DNA from: Rhopalosiphum padi | Taxonomy: Eukaryota; Arthropoda; Insecta; Hemiptera; Aphididae | DNA length: 64,000 bases | Direction of reading: 5' to 3' | Assembly: GCF_020882245.1 (NCBI RefSeq) | Contig: NW_026869996.1 | Span: forward strand, 8,296,969-8,360,968 | In this document: positions 10,885-23,205 of the stretch, in pieces | How positions within the stretch are numbered: position 1 is the first letter of the stretch | Layout: each line of letters begins with the position of its first letter | Made by a program: the position numbers and the translations under genes | The notes under the pieces: generated by a model | What the model was told of the DNA's origin: nothing | The model's input: the letters and a program-made list of their open reading frames with translations, nothing else | Databases searched by the model: none

Positions 10885-11829
10885 AATACTTGAACTCTAT
10901 AGGGGTTATGCAATATGCTGATGCCATCATACTTTTTAAAGCACTAAATAAATTTTCAAGGACATCCTGATTTATTCTTCTGGTAAGTATAAATTTAATG
11001 TCAGGATACCTTTCTTTCAAATCTTCAAACATGAGCTTCAATGATTTGTTTGTTATTAATATTCCTATAATTTTTTTTTAATTTTTGTATTTATTATTTA
11101 TGTATAATATTTAATTGGTGTTTGTATATAATATGGACAAATGTATTCAATAATTACCTTTTTGAAATGGCTTTAAACTTGAAGTTTGTTTACCTCTGGA
11201 GTGAACTCCCATATTTTCTATCAACATATTCATTACGGATAATATTTTATTTTGATTTTCAATGTCAAGTCCATAGGCTAATGTAAATTTATCTTTAGGT
11301 AGTTGTGTGTTTAACAAATCAAACCAATCATTAAAAAGTTTAATCACTGTTGATGCCTATGTATTAATTAGATAGATATTATTAAATTTTATAGTACAGT
11401 ATAATTATTATTTTAATTAAATATTTCTGAAAAGATATACAGAATAATTGTCTTATATTCTTATTTTATTCAAACATTTTCCAACTTAAATCTCTAGAAA
11501 ATAGAAGGAATATTAATAGTTAATTAGTATATATTTACTTCTTTCCAATTAGTGAACTGCAATAAATGTTTTTGGTCTAAATAAGATATTGCTTTTGCCA
11601 TTGAATTTGACAAAACTTGTGTTGCCAATTTTACATTTTGTCGCTGTGATCCAATAGCATTTAGATGTCGATCAGTAATTTTGTGTACACAGCTTAAATC
11701 CCCTTTATTTAGACTAACCACCTCTTGTATTACTTGTTTTCCAATGTACTTATTATTTGGCAAAACAAATCCACTATCAATTAAATGATTCCTAACTAAT
11801 TTCATTAAATGGGGTACATCAGCAAATAT
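10885..11829 (-). pseudogene. P-element (THAP9-like) transposase, three central exons
   Basis: Exons on the minus strand: about 11829-11540 (DVPHLMKLVRNHLIDSGF ... QRQNVKLATQVLSNSMAKAI), 11356-11158 (LFNDWFDLLNTQLPKDK ... SSLKPFQKG) and 11064-10885 (DIKFILTRRINQDVLENLF). The last two have acceptors ATAG and ATTATAG, and the donors GTAAAT and GTAATT are recognisable. These are the GTP-binding-insertion and C-terminal catalytic parts of P-element transposases. Each exon is open, but the N-terminal THAP part and the final exons are not joined to it here, so the copy is at best partial. The C-terminal fragment at 7266-7700 would follow if an unrelated sequence separates them. Confidence 0.75.
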
Positions 11830-13480
11830 ACAAATTATAAGGTCATATCATATTATTAAATAGTTTTACTAAAATAAGTATATTTTAATATCCTACTTAA
11901 TATTAAAAAACTATTTGGATATTTAAAAAAATCATATTAAATGCAATATAGCAACATAAAGTAATTATTAATGCAATATAATAATTGTAATTATATATAT
12001 ATTTCATTTTAGATTAATAAACCTAGCTTAGATATACATAATGAACAGGAACAAGGATTTGAACAACATCAAACAACATTATCAGGAGTAATAAACATTT
12101 AAATGTAATTTATATATTTTATTTGATAAATAGTAACCTTTATAATTTTTAAAGGATGAGGATAACCCATGCCCAAAGTTAAATAATGAAGATGATTCAT
12201 TTGTTAATAAAATATTACATAATGTGAATATTTCATAATACTATAATTTAATTTAAAAACTAATTTCAACTATCATCTAGTATTATTTAAAGTTTCTTTA
12301 TAAATAATAAATTATAGCAACAAATTGTATGTTTAAAGAATGAAGATGATGGTTTTAATGAAGTAAAAAATGTTTAATCTGTGTTAAAGTTAACTATTAT
12401 ATTCAATTTTTATATTATTTTTTTAAATTTTTTTATTAATTATAGCACAAAGAAGATAATCTTAAACAGTCAGATTACTCAGATTCTAATAATAAATATG
12501 ATCATTCAGACCATTTAAATATTGTGACTACTGTGAGTACTTTAAAATATTTAAGTAACTAGTTATTTCCTAATATATATTTATGTTGTATTGTGTTGAC
12601 TAATCTTGTTTTATACTTTTACTTAAGAATCAGTAACATTAGCATTGGAATATGTAATTAATTTGGTATCTAAATCAGTCATTTTAATAATTGTAATAGT
12701 TACAAACTTACAAAAGTATATTAAATAAAGTGAAATTAAATTTTTTTCAAGCAACAATATTCATGAGTTATAAATTGGCCTAGTATTTTGATTTACACAA
12801 ACATTTGTCAGTTGGTTCTGCTGTTCTGCATGATGAGAAAAAAAATTAATTTAACTGCATTAGTTAATAAGTTAAAACAAAAATAATTAACTAATTAAGT
12901 TTAAAAGTTAAAAAAAAATATAACTTCTTAACTTAACTTTAACTTTTTAAGAAGTTAATGCCCATTTTTATAGTTTTCCTAGGTACTACATTAATTATAC
13001 TCATTATAATTTAGAAATTATCCTAGTCAAAGATGTTGGTACTGAAAATTTTTAAATTATACAGTTTTTTTTAACAGATTTAGTAGGTAAATTCTTTATA
13101 ATGTATTTTTTTTTAATTTAACTATTTAGCTAGTTATCATCACATTAGTGTGGTCTCTAAAATTCGCACGGGGCCGTCTCTATGTGATTTATGTTCAAAG
13201 GTATTATATTAACCATTGCATGATAATGCATTGTTATTTAAAATTGATATAAATGTGTTTGTAATTTTATTATAATTGCATGATTTTTAATTTTAATAAT
13301 TTTTAAACTGAAATTTTTCTATAAATTAAACACTTAATTCTTATTAATTTGCATTTATTTAAATTAGATTAACTTAAATCATTCAAAAACCTCAGAAGAT
13401 GCTAGTGATATTATTGGTGAACAATGCTTTGAGAGTACTAATGCAAATTCTAATTTTAATCTAAATTATAATGCAACTGT
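11830..13480 (+). other. Possible upstream exons of a ZMYM1-like hAT gene, in AT-rich sequence
   Basis: Several short acidic open segments sit between AG and GT boundaries: about 12012-12090 (SLDIHNEQEQGFEQHQ), 12155-12226 (DEDNPCPKLNNEDDS), 12447-12532 (KEDNLKQSDYSDSNNKYDHS) and 13370-13486. They look like small N-terminal exons leading into the hAT gene that follows, but no start codon or splice series can be proved. A hAT-like end (TTAACTTTAACTTTTTAA ... TTAATGCCCA, about 12905-12963) lies among them, so some of this is probably inserted sequence. Confidence 0.35.
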
Positions 13481-13486
13481 AACTTA

Positions 13487-16005
13487 AAAGTTAGATTTTA
13501 TTAAAAAACATCCAATTCAACCGACCCACACTGGAAATATAAACTATGATGTTAATAAAATTTACTATAGAATCGTTTCTGGGAAAAAAATTCATAGAAC
13601 TTGGTTATCTATTTTAGTCGAAGACAATGATTTCAAGTCAATGTTTTGTTCAATTTGTATTGCATTTGGTTCTGGAATAAGTAATTTTTCAAGTAGCAGT
13701 GGCTGTACAAATTTAAAATCAATGTACTCAGCTATTGAACGACATGAAAAATCAAATATACATACTAATGCAGTTGAGAACTATTTTCAAGCTTCTAAAG
13801 AAATGTCTATGGATTATCTTATAAATAAAAATATGATGGCTGTTAAAAGGCAAGAAACAGAAAATAATATTCATGTGCTTAAAGAAGTTTTTGAAATTAT
13901 CAAGTTCCTCGGCCGTCAAAATTTACCGTACAGGGGATCTGCTTCCAATGAAACATTATCAAACTTTGATGATATTTTAATAAATAAAGGTAATTTTCTG
14001 GAAATGGTTCAATTTGCATCCAAAAAAGATACCATTTTGTATGAATATTTACGTCAAGCTATTAAAAATAGTAAACTAAGGAAGGAGAGGTTAGAGAAAA
14101 ATAAAAATTTGAATTCAAAAGGGCGAGGTTCACTTGTTACATTTTTATCGAAAACAACTGTTAATAAAGTAATTTCAGGAATTTTAAAGGCTATAAGAAA
14201 TAAAATTAAAAATGAACTTGGTGATCAAAACTTCAGTATACAAATGGATAGCACCCAAGATGTTGGTGTTATAGACCAAGCATCTATTTGTGTTCGCTAT
14301 ATCAATGATGGTGATATAAAAGAAAGACTTTTTGCAGTTGTCCAAGTAAAGAGTTCTAAAGGTGAAGAACTTTATAAATTACTAAAAGATTGTTTTTTTG
14401 AACATGGGCTTAAATTTAGTAATATAATTAGTGAGTTATTTGATGGAGCCAATAACATGAGTGGTCAATTTTCTGGTCTTCAGTCTTTTATAAAATTTTA
14501 AAATGAGAATAGCATCTTCATATGGTGTTACAGCCATATCTTAAATTTATGTATGGTTGATATATGTAAAAACATTGATTCAAAATCTTTGTTTGGTCTT
14601 TTAAACCGTTTAGCAACGTTTTTTGGTAGTTTTTATAAGAGAATGAATACTTGGACAAGTAAAAATACTAAAAACAGCAAAATTGGACAAGATAAGTTGA
14701 GAAAATTACATAAGGTAGCTGAATCTAATACAAGATGGTGGTCGAGACATAAGGCATTAGAATGGGTGTTTAAAGGAACAGATTGTTTATTTCCTACAGT
14801 GCATTGCATATTATTTCAACTGATAGTTCATTTGATAATAATTCTACATCTGAAGCACTTTCATTACTAAAAAATTTATGTGAGTTCAAAGTTATATTAA
14901 CTGCACATATTTTTTTTGAACATTTTTAGTTATGTACGACCAACTTCCGATTACTTACAAACAAAACAGTTAGATTTTTTATCAGCTTGGAGAATGGTGG
15001 AAAACACTAAGAATGATATAAAACAAATATCATTTGAACAGATCATTATAAAAGCAAAACAATTTGCAATTGAAACTAATGAAAAACTTAATAACTCAAA
15101 ATTGCCTGAACATATTTTAGTGGAAGAAAAACTTCCAGAAGGTCGTCGTTTAAGAAAAAAAAAAATTTGATGAAACAACTGAGGACGAAGCATTAACAAC
15201 ACCGATTGATCATTACAGGGTAGAAACTTTCCAGACAATAATCGATCAAATAAACATGAGTTTAAATGAAAGGTTTTCATCCAATATAAATTTGATTACC
15301 GATGCACAGTTATTACATCCATCTAGTTTTGACGAAAATCTTACAAACTTTCCGAAAAATTGTTTACTAAAGATAGCTAATTTAGTAAATATTCCTCACA
15401 ATACATTGGTAGAGGAACTTGTAGCATTTTCTAAAATATATCCATCAATGAATGGAACTCTTTCTCAAAGAGCTGAAGAAATATATGAAAGTAATTTAGT
15501 TGACGATTGATCAATTGATGAAGCAAATGACACAACTCCAAATGCAACTATGGATAATTTAGGTATGTGAAGTTAGCAATATTTAATTAATAACTTGATA
15601 TATTTTTATTTGTGTTTACTTTATTCAACAGATGTCGATAATGGGTTAAGCTACAAGTTTACTATGCATAAAAAAAAGTCAGCTACTGGAAAACAAAGCA
15701 AATGTTCTGGTTGTTTAATTTGTTGTTTTAAGCTATTATTTAAATTTAATATGCATTCGGTGGCATTTACTAATTTATACTTAGCATATGAATTCATTTT
15801 AACTTTGTCTTTTACTCGGGTGAACTGTGAGAGAAGTTTCAGTAAGCTAAAAATTATTAAAAGTAGATTGCGTTCATCAATTGGAAATGGAAAATTAGAG
15901 GCATTTATGTTGATGAGTGTAGAGAAAGAGTTGTTAGAAGAAGTAGATTTTCAAGAAATATTACAATATGTGAAGCAAAGTTCCTCGTTAATGTGCAAAT
16001 TATAA
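13487..16005 (+). pseudogene. ZMYM1-like hAT transposase (TTF finger, DUF4371-type core), broken
   Basis: Open pieces at about 13490-14501, 14553-14870, 14916-15170, 15172-15510 and 15595-16005 form one protein in order. A TTF-type finger region (KIHRTWLSILVEDN, MFCSICIAFG, IERHEKSNIHTNAV) is followed by an RNase-H-like core (FSIQMDSTQDV with the first Asp, ISELFDGANNMSGQ with the second). The hAT dimerisation tail reads FTRVNCERSFSKLKIIKSRL. A TAA at 14500, frameshifts near 14800-14920 and in the A-run at 15160, and a TGA at 15508-15510 disable it. An intron (GTATGT near 15565 to TTCAACAG near 15631) is still recognisable. A nearby solo hAT end at 16300-16346 may be its right terminus. Confidence 0.85.
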
Positions 16006-16799
16006 AGTTAATTAAATAAAGAAATAAAAAAAAATATTTGATAATATAAACTAATTCAGTTTTTACCATGTATATACCTATATTATAGCTGCTGTTTACC
16101 AAGGGCTTAGTGAACATGTTGAAGAGCTTTGGTTCTCAAAATCTCCCTTGATTTCTACCAATTGTCAATAATACGTTAATATACAGAGATAAGTTAAATT
16201 ACTTGAATCATTGTTTTAAAAAATTATATAGACCAGAATTGTATAGGAGTGTTGTTATTACAAGTTCGTGTATTAAAGAACACGTGGGCAATGGGCTGCT
16301 ACTTTTTCAAATCTCCCTGGGCTGATCTATCCCCAGTCCGCCTCTGACTAATGTTAGTTGAAAAATAAATTTAATAAATATTGATAATTATCAAATAATT
16401 GATTTATTGTCATAAAAGAGTAGCTTCTTTCAACATGTCTTTAAAATGTCATAACTTATTATTTATATTTATAATATAAAATTAATTATAAAAGCTTAAT
16501 TTAATGTATATTCTTTTTGGTTTGTTTATTAGCGTTTATAAAATATATTTTGTAATAAAAAATTCAATCATATAGTGGCTAATTGAACTTTTTGTTCAAT
16601 TGTTTAAAGAGAATATATTGTCATAGAGATAGGTGTAACTAGGCCTTAAGGCTTCAAATTCAGTTGAGATGAACCAGTCTTACGAAAATTTTGGTACTGA
16701 TTAAATGTCTATTTTTTTATATCCTCTTTCATATAATAATAACTAAAATATTAGATAAATAAATAATTATAAAATAAATTGGGTAGTGATGGTGGGGAG
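16006..16799. repeat. AT-rich spacer with a solo hAT-type terminus (16300-16346)
   Basis: TCCCTGGGCTGATCTATCCC and then CAGTCCGCCTCTG end at 16346. On the minus strand this reads CAGAGGCGGACTGGGGATAG, a typical hAT end pointing left, towards the transposase at 13.5-16 kb. The matching left end was not found. The remaining sequence is AT-rich and empty. Confidence 0.45.
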
Positions 16800-17299
16800 N
16801 NNNNNNNNNNNNNNNNNNNNNNNNNNNNNNNNNNNNNNNNNNNNNNNNNNNNNNNNNNNNNNNNNNNNNNNNNNNNNNNNNNNNNNNNNNNNNNNNNNNN
16901 NNNNNNNNNNNNNNNNNNNNNNNNNNNNNNNNNNNNNNNNNNNNNNNNNNNNNNNNNNNNNNNNNNNNNNNNNNNNNNNNNNNNNNNNNNNNNNNNNNNN
17001 NNNNNNNNNNNNNNNNNNNNNNNNNNNNNNNNNNNNNNNNNNNNNNNNNNNNNNNNNNNNNNNNNNNNNNNNNNNNNNNNNNNNNNNNNNNNNNNNNNNN
17101 NNNNNNNNNNNNNNNNNNNNNNNNNNNNNNNNNNNNNNNNNNNNNNNNNNNNNNNNNNNNNNNNNNNNNNNNNNNNNNNNNNNNNNNNNNNNNNNNNNNN
17201 NNNNNNNNNNNNNNNNNNNNNNNNNNNNNNNNNNNNNNNNNNNNNNNNNNNNNNNNNNNNNNNNNNNNNNNNNNNNNNNNNNNNNNNNNNNNNNNNNNN
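16800..17299. other. Assembly gap (500 N)
   Basis: Exactly 500 unresolved bases, a common placeholder for a gap of unknown size. It truncates the minus-strand hAT gene on its right. Confidence 0.98.
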
Positions 17300-18274
17300 T
17301 CAATGAAAGCGCTACTTTTCTCAGCAGACAACAAGTGGTATTCATTATTTCCATGTTTGTTTAATAGTTCAGTAGCCTTTCTATAATTAACAAAAGGTGT
17401 TGTGATAAATGTACTTAATTTCTGAAAATTAAAATACATCTCGACTTAGTTAAGTACAGTATAATTTTTTTCAAATTTATATTCCTAAAATTGTATTAGT
17501 AGTATTTTCATTAAACAGATTTTATTTTTAATGTAATGTACATTAGAAATTATAGCAAAGAATAATGTTACCTGATGTGCTTTAGAAACACTACTTGGAG
17601 CAAAGCACACACAATATTTACAAAATCCTCCATTTTGTAGTTCACTGTAAGCTAACCAATTATAGCGTCTAAGCCAATCAAGCTGAAAATATCTAGTCTG
17701 ATTCCCTTGTTTAATAGCTGGAAAACTATACTCTACATTTGGAGCCCATGTATTTTTAAGAATCATAAATTTCTCTTCATCTGATAATATATTCTTACCA
17801 ACACCAAGACCAATATCACTTGCATTCATATTGACAGAAGCAGTTTTATTTTCACAAACTAGTACCTAATATTTTATAAGCAATATAACAATCATAATAT
17901 GCAAATACTAAATTATTGTATTTGTATGTATTATATTGATGTAAAATGAATTAATTTATCAATATAATACATTAAAAATACTACAAAAGTTAAAGTTATT
18001 ACCGAAGGACAAATGTTATTAGAGTTTTTATGTTCTGAGTGTTCTGATCCTAAAGCAACTGTGAGTGTATTTTTTTGTAATGGTTCAACATTTACCAGCT
18101 TGAAAATTTTCATAAGCGTTAAATGCAAAGCAATTTATTTTATTGAAGTATATAAAAATTAAAAAAATTAATTAACTTCAAACTTACTTCACTCTGTAAC
18201 TGTTCATTATCATTATTCCTTTGTTTTTTTTGGAAATAAGAATGTATAGGATTTTTTCTTTTCTTTTGTTCCAT
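17300..18274 (-). CDS. ZMYM1-like hAT gene, N-terminal four exons, cut by the gap
   Basis: Exons on the minus strand: 18274-18188 (MEQKKRKNPIHSYFQKKQRN, 29 codons, donor GTAAGT), 18098-18003, 17865-17572 and 17421 into the gap. All three junctions are phase 0 and keep the frame open. Exon 3 has WAPNVEYSFPAIKQGNQTRY, then FQLDWLRRYNWLAYSELQNG and FCKYCVCFA, the TTF-type zinc-finger region of ZMYM1/DUF4371 hAT proteins. Exon 4 starts KLSTFITTPFVNYRKATELL. The catalytic core would lie in or beyond the gap; nothing of it appears at 16.0-16.8 kb. No stop or frameshift was seen in the visible part, so this copy may be intact. It may be a mobile transposase or a domesticated gene. Confidence 0.7.
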
Positions 18275-19086
18275 TGTTAATTAATAATTTTGTATTATAA
18301 TTTATAATATGATTAATTTAATAAAATTACTAATTAATATAATAATTTTAATACTGTTATTTACAAATGTTAGTAATAAATAATAAGTATAACACAACAA
18401 ATTAACAAAATATTATTTTCAAATTTATGATAACAGAGCAATATACAAATAATACCGCGGATTTAAAATAATATAATCGGTATTCAATGTAAACTACTAT
18501 AACTAAATATAACTATAAATAACTATATATAATTATATATAACTATAAAACTACTTATAGGTAATGGTAATATTATCTACATCATGGACAATATCTATGC
18601 TTTAAGCAGTGTGACACAAAACACAATATTCATGTTTGATACCCATGGGTTGTGATATCGTATCGTTCCAGTCACTTCTGGTTATCACTTATCAGTATTG
18701 TTGAGGAAAAATTACTTATATAAAAAAAAATATTAGTTTTATTTTGTTATCAATTTAGTATAACGTACCCGACCCACTGAAAAGTACATATAACGTAAAT
18801 GTAAAATATTTACTTTTAACCAGGTAGCAACATGCCGAGGGGGGTGCTATAGCACCCTAGCACCCCCCTCTGGATCCGCGCCTGATTAATATTATAAATA
18901 AGATTTTCAAAAATGTTTAAAAAGGAGTATCCAATTAATAAGAAGTATTATGAATATAGAAAAAGACATTCCTATCAATAATGAAGACATACTAAATATT
19001 TTTGAAAAAACCGAGAGGCGTATACAATTACATTAAATATATCTATTTATTTGAGTAAATATTTCATGTTATATAATATATATATA
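18275..19086. repeat. AT-rich flank with a solo transposon terminus (18838-18884)
   Basis: GGGGGGTGCTATAGCACCCT and CTCTGGATCCGCGCCTG end at 18884. The minus strand starts CAGGCGCGGATCCAGAGGGG, a hAT-like end of an element to the left, perhaps the one carrying the gene at 17.3-18.3 kb. A perfect hairpin GGGTGCTATAGCACCC lies inside it. The rest is AT-rich, with many TATA-type simple repeats near 18500-18550. Confidence 0.45.
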
Positions 19087-19552
19087 TGTCGCATCCACTT
19101 AGTTTAATCGTATTTTTCATGAAATGGATATTCATTTCATGAACAACGATCATATCGTGTAAGTCAAATTTTAGTTCAAATGGACATATATTTTATCCAT
19201 TTCATGAAATGGAAACTCTTATTTTACACTTTGTGTAATATTTTTAATTAATTACATCAATGGGTAACATTTTGTGAAATTGAAATAATAATATTGATAC
19301 GAGTACACGAATCTAGTATCTTTAAATTGTAAGCATTAAGATACTAAATAGGTACCTATTGTAGAACTTACTGTACTATACTAATAAGTAATATGTTATC
19401 GACACCTGTTATCGATAAATAATCGCATCAATTGTATGAGTGTAATAGCACTCTGGAAAGTTTTTATTTTTATTTTTATATGATGCCAGTACGTTCTCTG
19501 ACTTGATGCGAGCCGTATATTAACGTTCATTACAAGGAATACAATTTATAAA

Positions 19553-20527
19553 ATGGAATTTGATTCATTTGCTGAATATTATGAAAAATTACGGCGCAAC
19601 CCATTTGCGCCCGAACCCATTTATCGTAGCCCATTTGCGCCCCAAATCATAGCCCATATGCGCCCGATTCAGATCAGGTGAAAATCGTGCAACCTTGCCA
19701 TTTATTGAGTATATTGGCGTGTAACTATAAAAACTAAAATAATATTTGATCGTTTCCCAAGCTAATCCTCGACGCATTTCGCACCACAAATTGCGCTGAA
19801 TCATTTCACAAGCACTTCAACTCCCAATTTTATTCACCTCATCCTCCATTGGCTAGTGTAATTTAAAATTTAAAACTTATACAAGTAGAATCATATCTAA
19901 AAATAAATGAAATCAAGAAGGGTAAAATAAAACCACGACGTAAAGAGGAAAAAGAAAAAATACAACATAATATTATGAAGCGTGGAATGAGTACAGAGGA
20001 AAACACTTAAATAAAATAGAATACTTAAAAAAATGTCTTATAAATTTCGGGGAATCAATTTATAATAACTGTATGATTATTTTAATATAATTATAATTTA
20101 ATTATTTTTTGTGTTATTAACATTCTTATTATTGACTAATGTACCTATATTATTAATTTTGATTATTTTTGACAAAATAATAAATTTTTGATGCAATATA
20201 AATAATATATATGTATATATAATATGTATACTGTTTAGTATTTAACATTATTTTTAAAATTATTACTTTTTTTAATTTTGATTTTACATAGAATTGTATA
20301 TTTTTAAACAACAACGGCAACATTGCATGCAAAATGGGCGCATTTGGGCTATAAATCAGTTTATTTTAAGTTTTTTATTTTGGGCGCAAATGGGCTGCTC
20401 TTGGGCGCAAATGGGCTACAGCCGAAAAATTAAATGCCTACTATGTAGGCAAACCCGGGAAAAAACCACCCACCAAAAATGAGGTTCAATTAATAATTGA
20501 AGAAATATTAGCGGCCAAAATAAAAAT
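19553..20527 (+). pseudogene. First exon of the Ginger-like transposase, split by a MITE
   Basis: The exon starts ATGGAATTTGATTC and encodes MEFDSFAEYYEKL before the 832-bp insertion (19592-20423). After removing the insertion and one copy of its 9-bp duplication it continues in frame with NAYYVGKPGKKPPTKNEVQL and ends at a GTAAGT donor (20528). The exon is therefore about 47 codons. Similarity to insect KRBA2-like proteins is a recollection of family style. The next exons with the integrase core are absent. Confidence 0.5.
19592..20423. mobile_element. MULE-type MITE inside the Ginger-like first exon
   Basis: Flanked by a perfect 9-bp duplication GAAAAATTA (19583-19591 and 20424-20432). Its ends carry copies of CCCATTTGCGCCC on the left and GGGCGCAAATGGG on the right, two to three per side, in inverted orientation. 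A 9-bp duplication points to the Mutator-like superfamily. At 832 bp with no transposase frame it is non-autonomous. Confidence 0.88.
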
Positions 20528-20637
20528 GTAAGTAATTGTTAAAATATACAAAATATTTACACTTCAAATAAAATTATAACAATCAGCCATCAGGGCTTGT
20601 ATTTCAAAAAACTATTTTGTTTTATGTTATTTGGAAT

Positions 20638-21061
20638 TAAGAGAACGCTATACCCGCAGTGTTGTCTCTGTCTTACTAACGTACATCATAAAAAATTTTC
20701 ATTCAGTAGAATACATTTTGTGATGTTAGCTTTAATATTAGAGTAAATTTACCTATGATAAAATTTAAAGGTAAGAATATTATATAGACAATGACATATG
20801 CTTTTAAGATATTATTATTTTAAAGTGAGTTATGAACATTTTAAAGTTGTAATATTTCACATAGCTGTAACTCACTTTAAAATAATAATATCATTAAAAG
20901 CATATGTCATTGTCTAGATATTATTCTTACCTTTAAATTTGATAATAGGTAAATTCACTCTAATATTAAAGCTAACATCACAAAATGTATTCTTCTGAAC
21001 GAAAATTTTTTATGATGTACGTTAGTAAGACAGAGACAACAAATGCGGGTATGTCCTCTTA
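20638..21061. mobile_element. Foldback MITE, near-perfect 200-bp hairpin
   Basis: The two halves (about 20638-20830 and 20868-21061) are near-perfect reverse complements, joined by a short loop around GAACATTTTAAAGTTGTAAT. Both outer ends read TAAGAG followed by ACCCGCA and TTGTCTCTGTCTTACTAACG. TA on each side would fit a Tc1/mariner-type duplication, but that superfamily call is a guess. No coding content. Confidence 0.85.
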
Positions 21062-21156
21062 TGCTTTTATTAGGAGTGCGATGAAAAAAATAAAGAACCA
21101 TAATACATCATACAAATATTAAAATGATGAAATAATATTACAAAACTAAACACACC

Positions 21157-22946
21157 AACTCGGAACTCAGTATGGCTTAGTAAAAGGGTGGTACAATTCA
21201 GCAAGTTTAAAACCCGCGACATCTAATTTTTTAAAAATTACCCAAGTTAATAATGATAAAGAACTTACATTACGTGAAACAGTTTCTCATATTTCTGGGG
21301 GACAAGGTTTTTTAAGTTGCATTTGTAAACGCCAATGTGAATCAAAACGTTGTGCTTGTTTTAAAGCTTCGGTAAAATGCAACAGTCGTTGCCATAGCTC
21401 CAGGGCCGTATTGCGGTTTGGTGGCGCCCCTGGCAAATCACTGCATTTGCGCCCCCCTCTTCCCAAATTAAAAATTTGCATTAGTTTAAAAAAATCATTT
21501 GAAATATATAAAATATAAAAAAAAAAAATATATAAATTCTATATATTACATTATTATATATGAAAGTGTTTTTTCCTCATCAATATTTTTTATTATCAAA
21601 TCAAGTGAAAATTTTCTAATTACTTACGCATTAAATACTCTTTAATATAGCTTAAATTAAGGCAACTGGCGCCGATGCCATTTTGTCCTCAAAAAAACAC
21701 TCTGCGGGAATAACAATACCGCCTTCTAGAATCAACCAAATTTCATAAAATTTTTTTAATTGCTAGAGAGAAATATTCTACAGCCCGCATCGATCTCTGT
21801 TTTTCAATATTTTATTAAAAATACGACAATTTTACGCTTTTTTTTACAAATTATTTTATACCGCGATTATTTGAAATCAAATAAAAAATTGGAGGTCGAT
21901 GTGGCCTGTAGAAAGTCTTATTCTATCAGATAAAAAAAGAGATCTAAATCCCACAATTCTACGAGGCTTGAAAGTTATTCCTGTGAAGTCATTTTTGTTT
22001 ATATAATACATCGTACCATCCTCCCAAAAATAGGTAAGTGGCAGTAGATTATAGAAAATGTATTATAATTGTGGTAGTAACTAAAATATGAAATTTAATT
22101 TTCAAGTTCGATAAAATTGTTGATATTTTGGAAAACCGGCACCGAGACTCTTAGTTCGTACGAGTACGATTGCTTAAAAGCTAGAATTATGAATTACCAT
22201 AATATTGTACTCACGTAAATTTTACGTCTAAGAAACTACGTCGATACTCGGCAGCAATTCAACAGAAAATAAAACCGTTGTAATTCGAGTGTCTTGTTCT
22301 TTATATATCTTTGTTATAGTAGACAATAATAATTTGTTGACGGACGACGGTTTTATTTAAAGAAAAAATATTATAATAAGGCGATAGCGATAAGTCGATA
22401 ATACGACTGGCCCGACGACCGACATCAAAAAACAATAATACTATTTTAAGAATTACGTAGTTCACCGTTTTTTAATAGAAGTTTAAATAAACATTTTGCT
22501 AATGCCTAATATCTGAATAACAAGAAACGTACATTTTGGATACCTACAGACCGTACAGTAGTTAATAGTTATGCTATAAATACGTACATACCTTATCTAT
22601 TTTATGAGAATATGTTTTGCATATCAATATTAAATCATATTACGTATAAAATATAATACAAATACTCTATCCAGCCTAAGAACGAATCGGGCGGCGGACA
22701 AAAATCGGTCGAAACTCGCGCATTAACATAAATAATTCTTGTATAATAAAAATAGATCGAGGGTCTTCTATAATAAGTCATTAAAATAAATATACATTTT
22801 TCAAATATTATGTGAAAAATATTACATAAGTAGTATTGAAATTTGCGCCCCTCTTAGAATTCTTTGAATTGCGCCCCTGGCCCATGCCCTCTTGCCCTGC
22901 TCTAAATACGGCCCTGCATAGCTCTAGTATTTGTAAAAATAAGTAA
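21157..22946 (+). pseudogene. C-terminal exon of the Ginger-like transposase, split by a hAT MITE
   Basis: From 21157 the frame reads EYGLVKGWYNSASLKPATSN and ends in a Cys-rich tail (CICKRQCESKRCACFKA then CNSRCH). It is interrupted at 21400/22925 by a 1516-bp element and, after removing it and one duplication copy, finishes SSICKNK and TAA at 22946. This (C-x-C)n-type tail is what I associate with KRBA2/Ginger transposases in insects. No integrase motif is present, so the product cannot be active. Confidence 0.6.
21401..22916. mobile_element. Non-autonomous hAT-type element, 1516 bp
   Basis: It starts CAGGGCCGTATTGCGG and ends in AAATACGGCCCTG, a 12-bp inverted repeat (CAGGGCCGTATT). A perfect 8-bp duplication CATAGCTC flanks it (21393-21400 and 22917-22924). 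Both ends have a GGCGCCCCTGG / CCAGGGGCGCAA block inside. No transposase-like frame was seen in the AT-rich interior. Confidence 0.93.
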
Positions 22947-23205
22947 TAATTTATTATTTATATAATACAATATTACATAATTATAATAATCATGAATAAA
23001 TGTAATAAAATGTACTCGTATCAATGTTATTATTTCGATTTCACAAAAAGTTACCTATTGATGTAATTAATTAAAAATATTACACAAAGTGTAAAATAAG
23101 AGTTTCCATTTCATGAACTAAAATTTGACTTACACGATATGATCGTTGTTCATGAAATGGATATCCATTTCATGAAAAATACGATTACACTAAGTGGATG
23201 CGACA

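Larger units (their letters stand above)
19087..23205 (+). mobile_element. Ginger-like DNA transposon with long inverted ends and nested insertions
   Basis: It starts TGTCGCATCCACTTAG (19087) and ends CTAAGTGGATGCGACA (23205). The inverted ends are about 220 bp on the left (to about 19306) and 194 bp on the right (from about 23012); the left arm has an extra block around ATTTCATGAAATGG. TATA flanks both sides, fitting a 4-bp duplication, though in TATA-rich DNA this is weak. Inside are a first exon (19553-20527) and a last exon (21157-22946) of a Ginger/KRBA2-like transposase, so the middle with the integrase core is missing. TGT...ACA ends and 4-bp duplications suit Ginger elements; that assignment is by family knowledge and is not proven here. 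Confidence 0.7.

Noticed and set aside
16729..17439. Frames across 16.7-17.4 kb and 51.9-52.7 kb
   Set aside because: They consist almost wholly of N; only the short readable flanks carry information.
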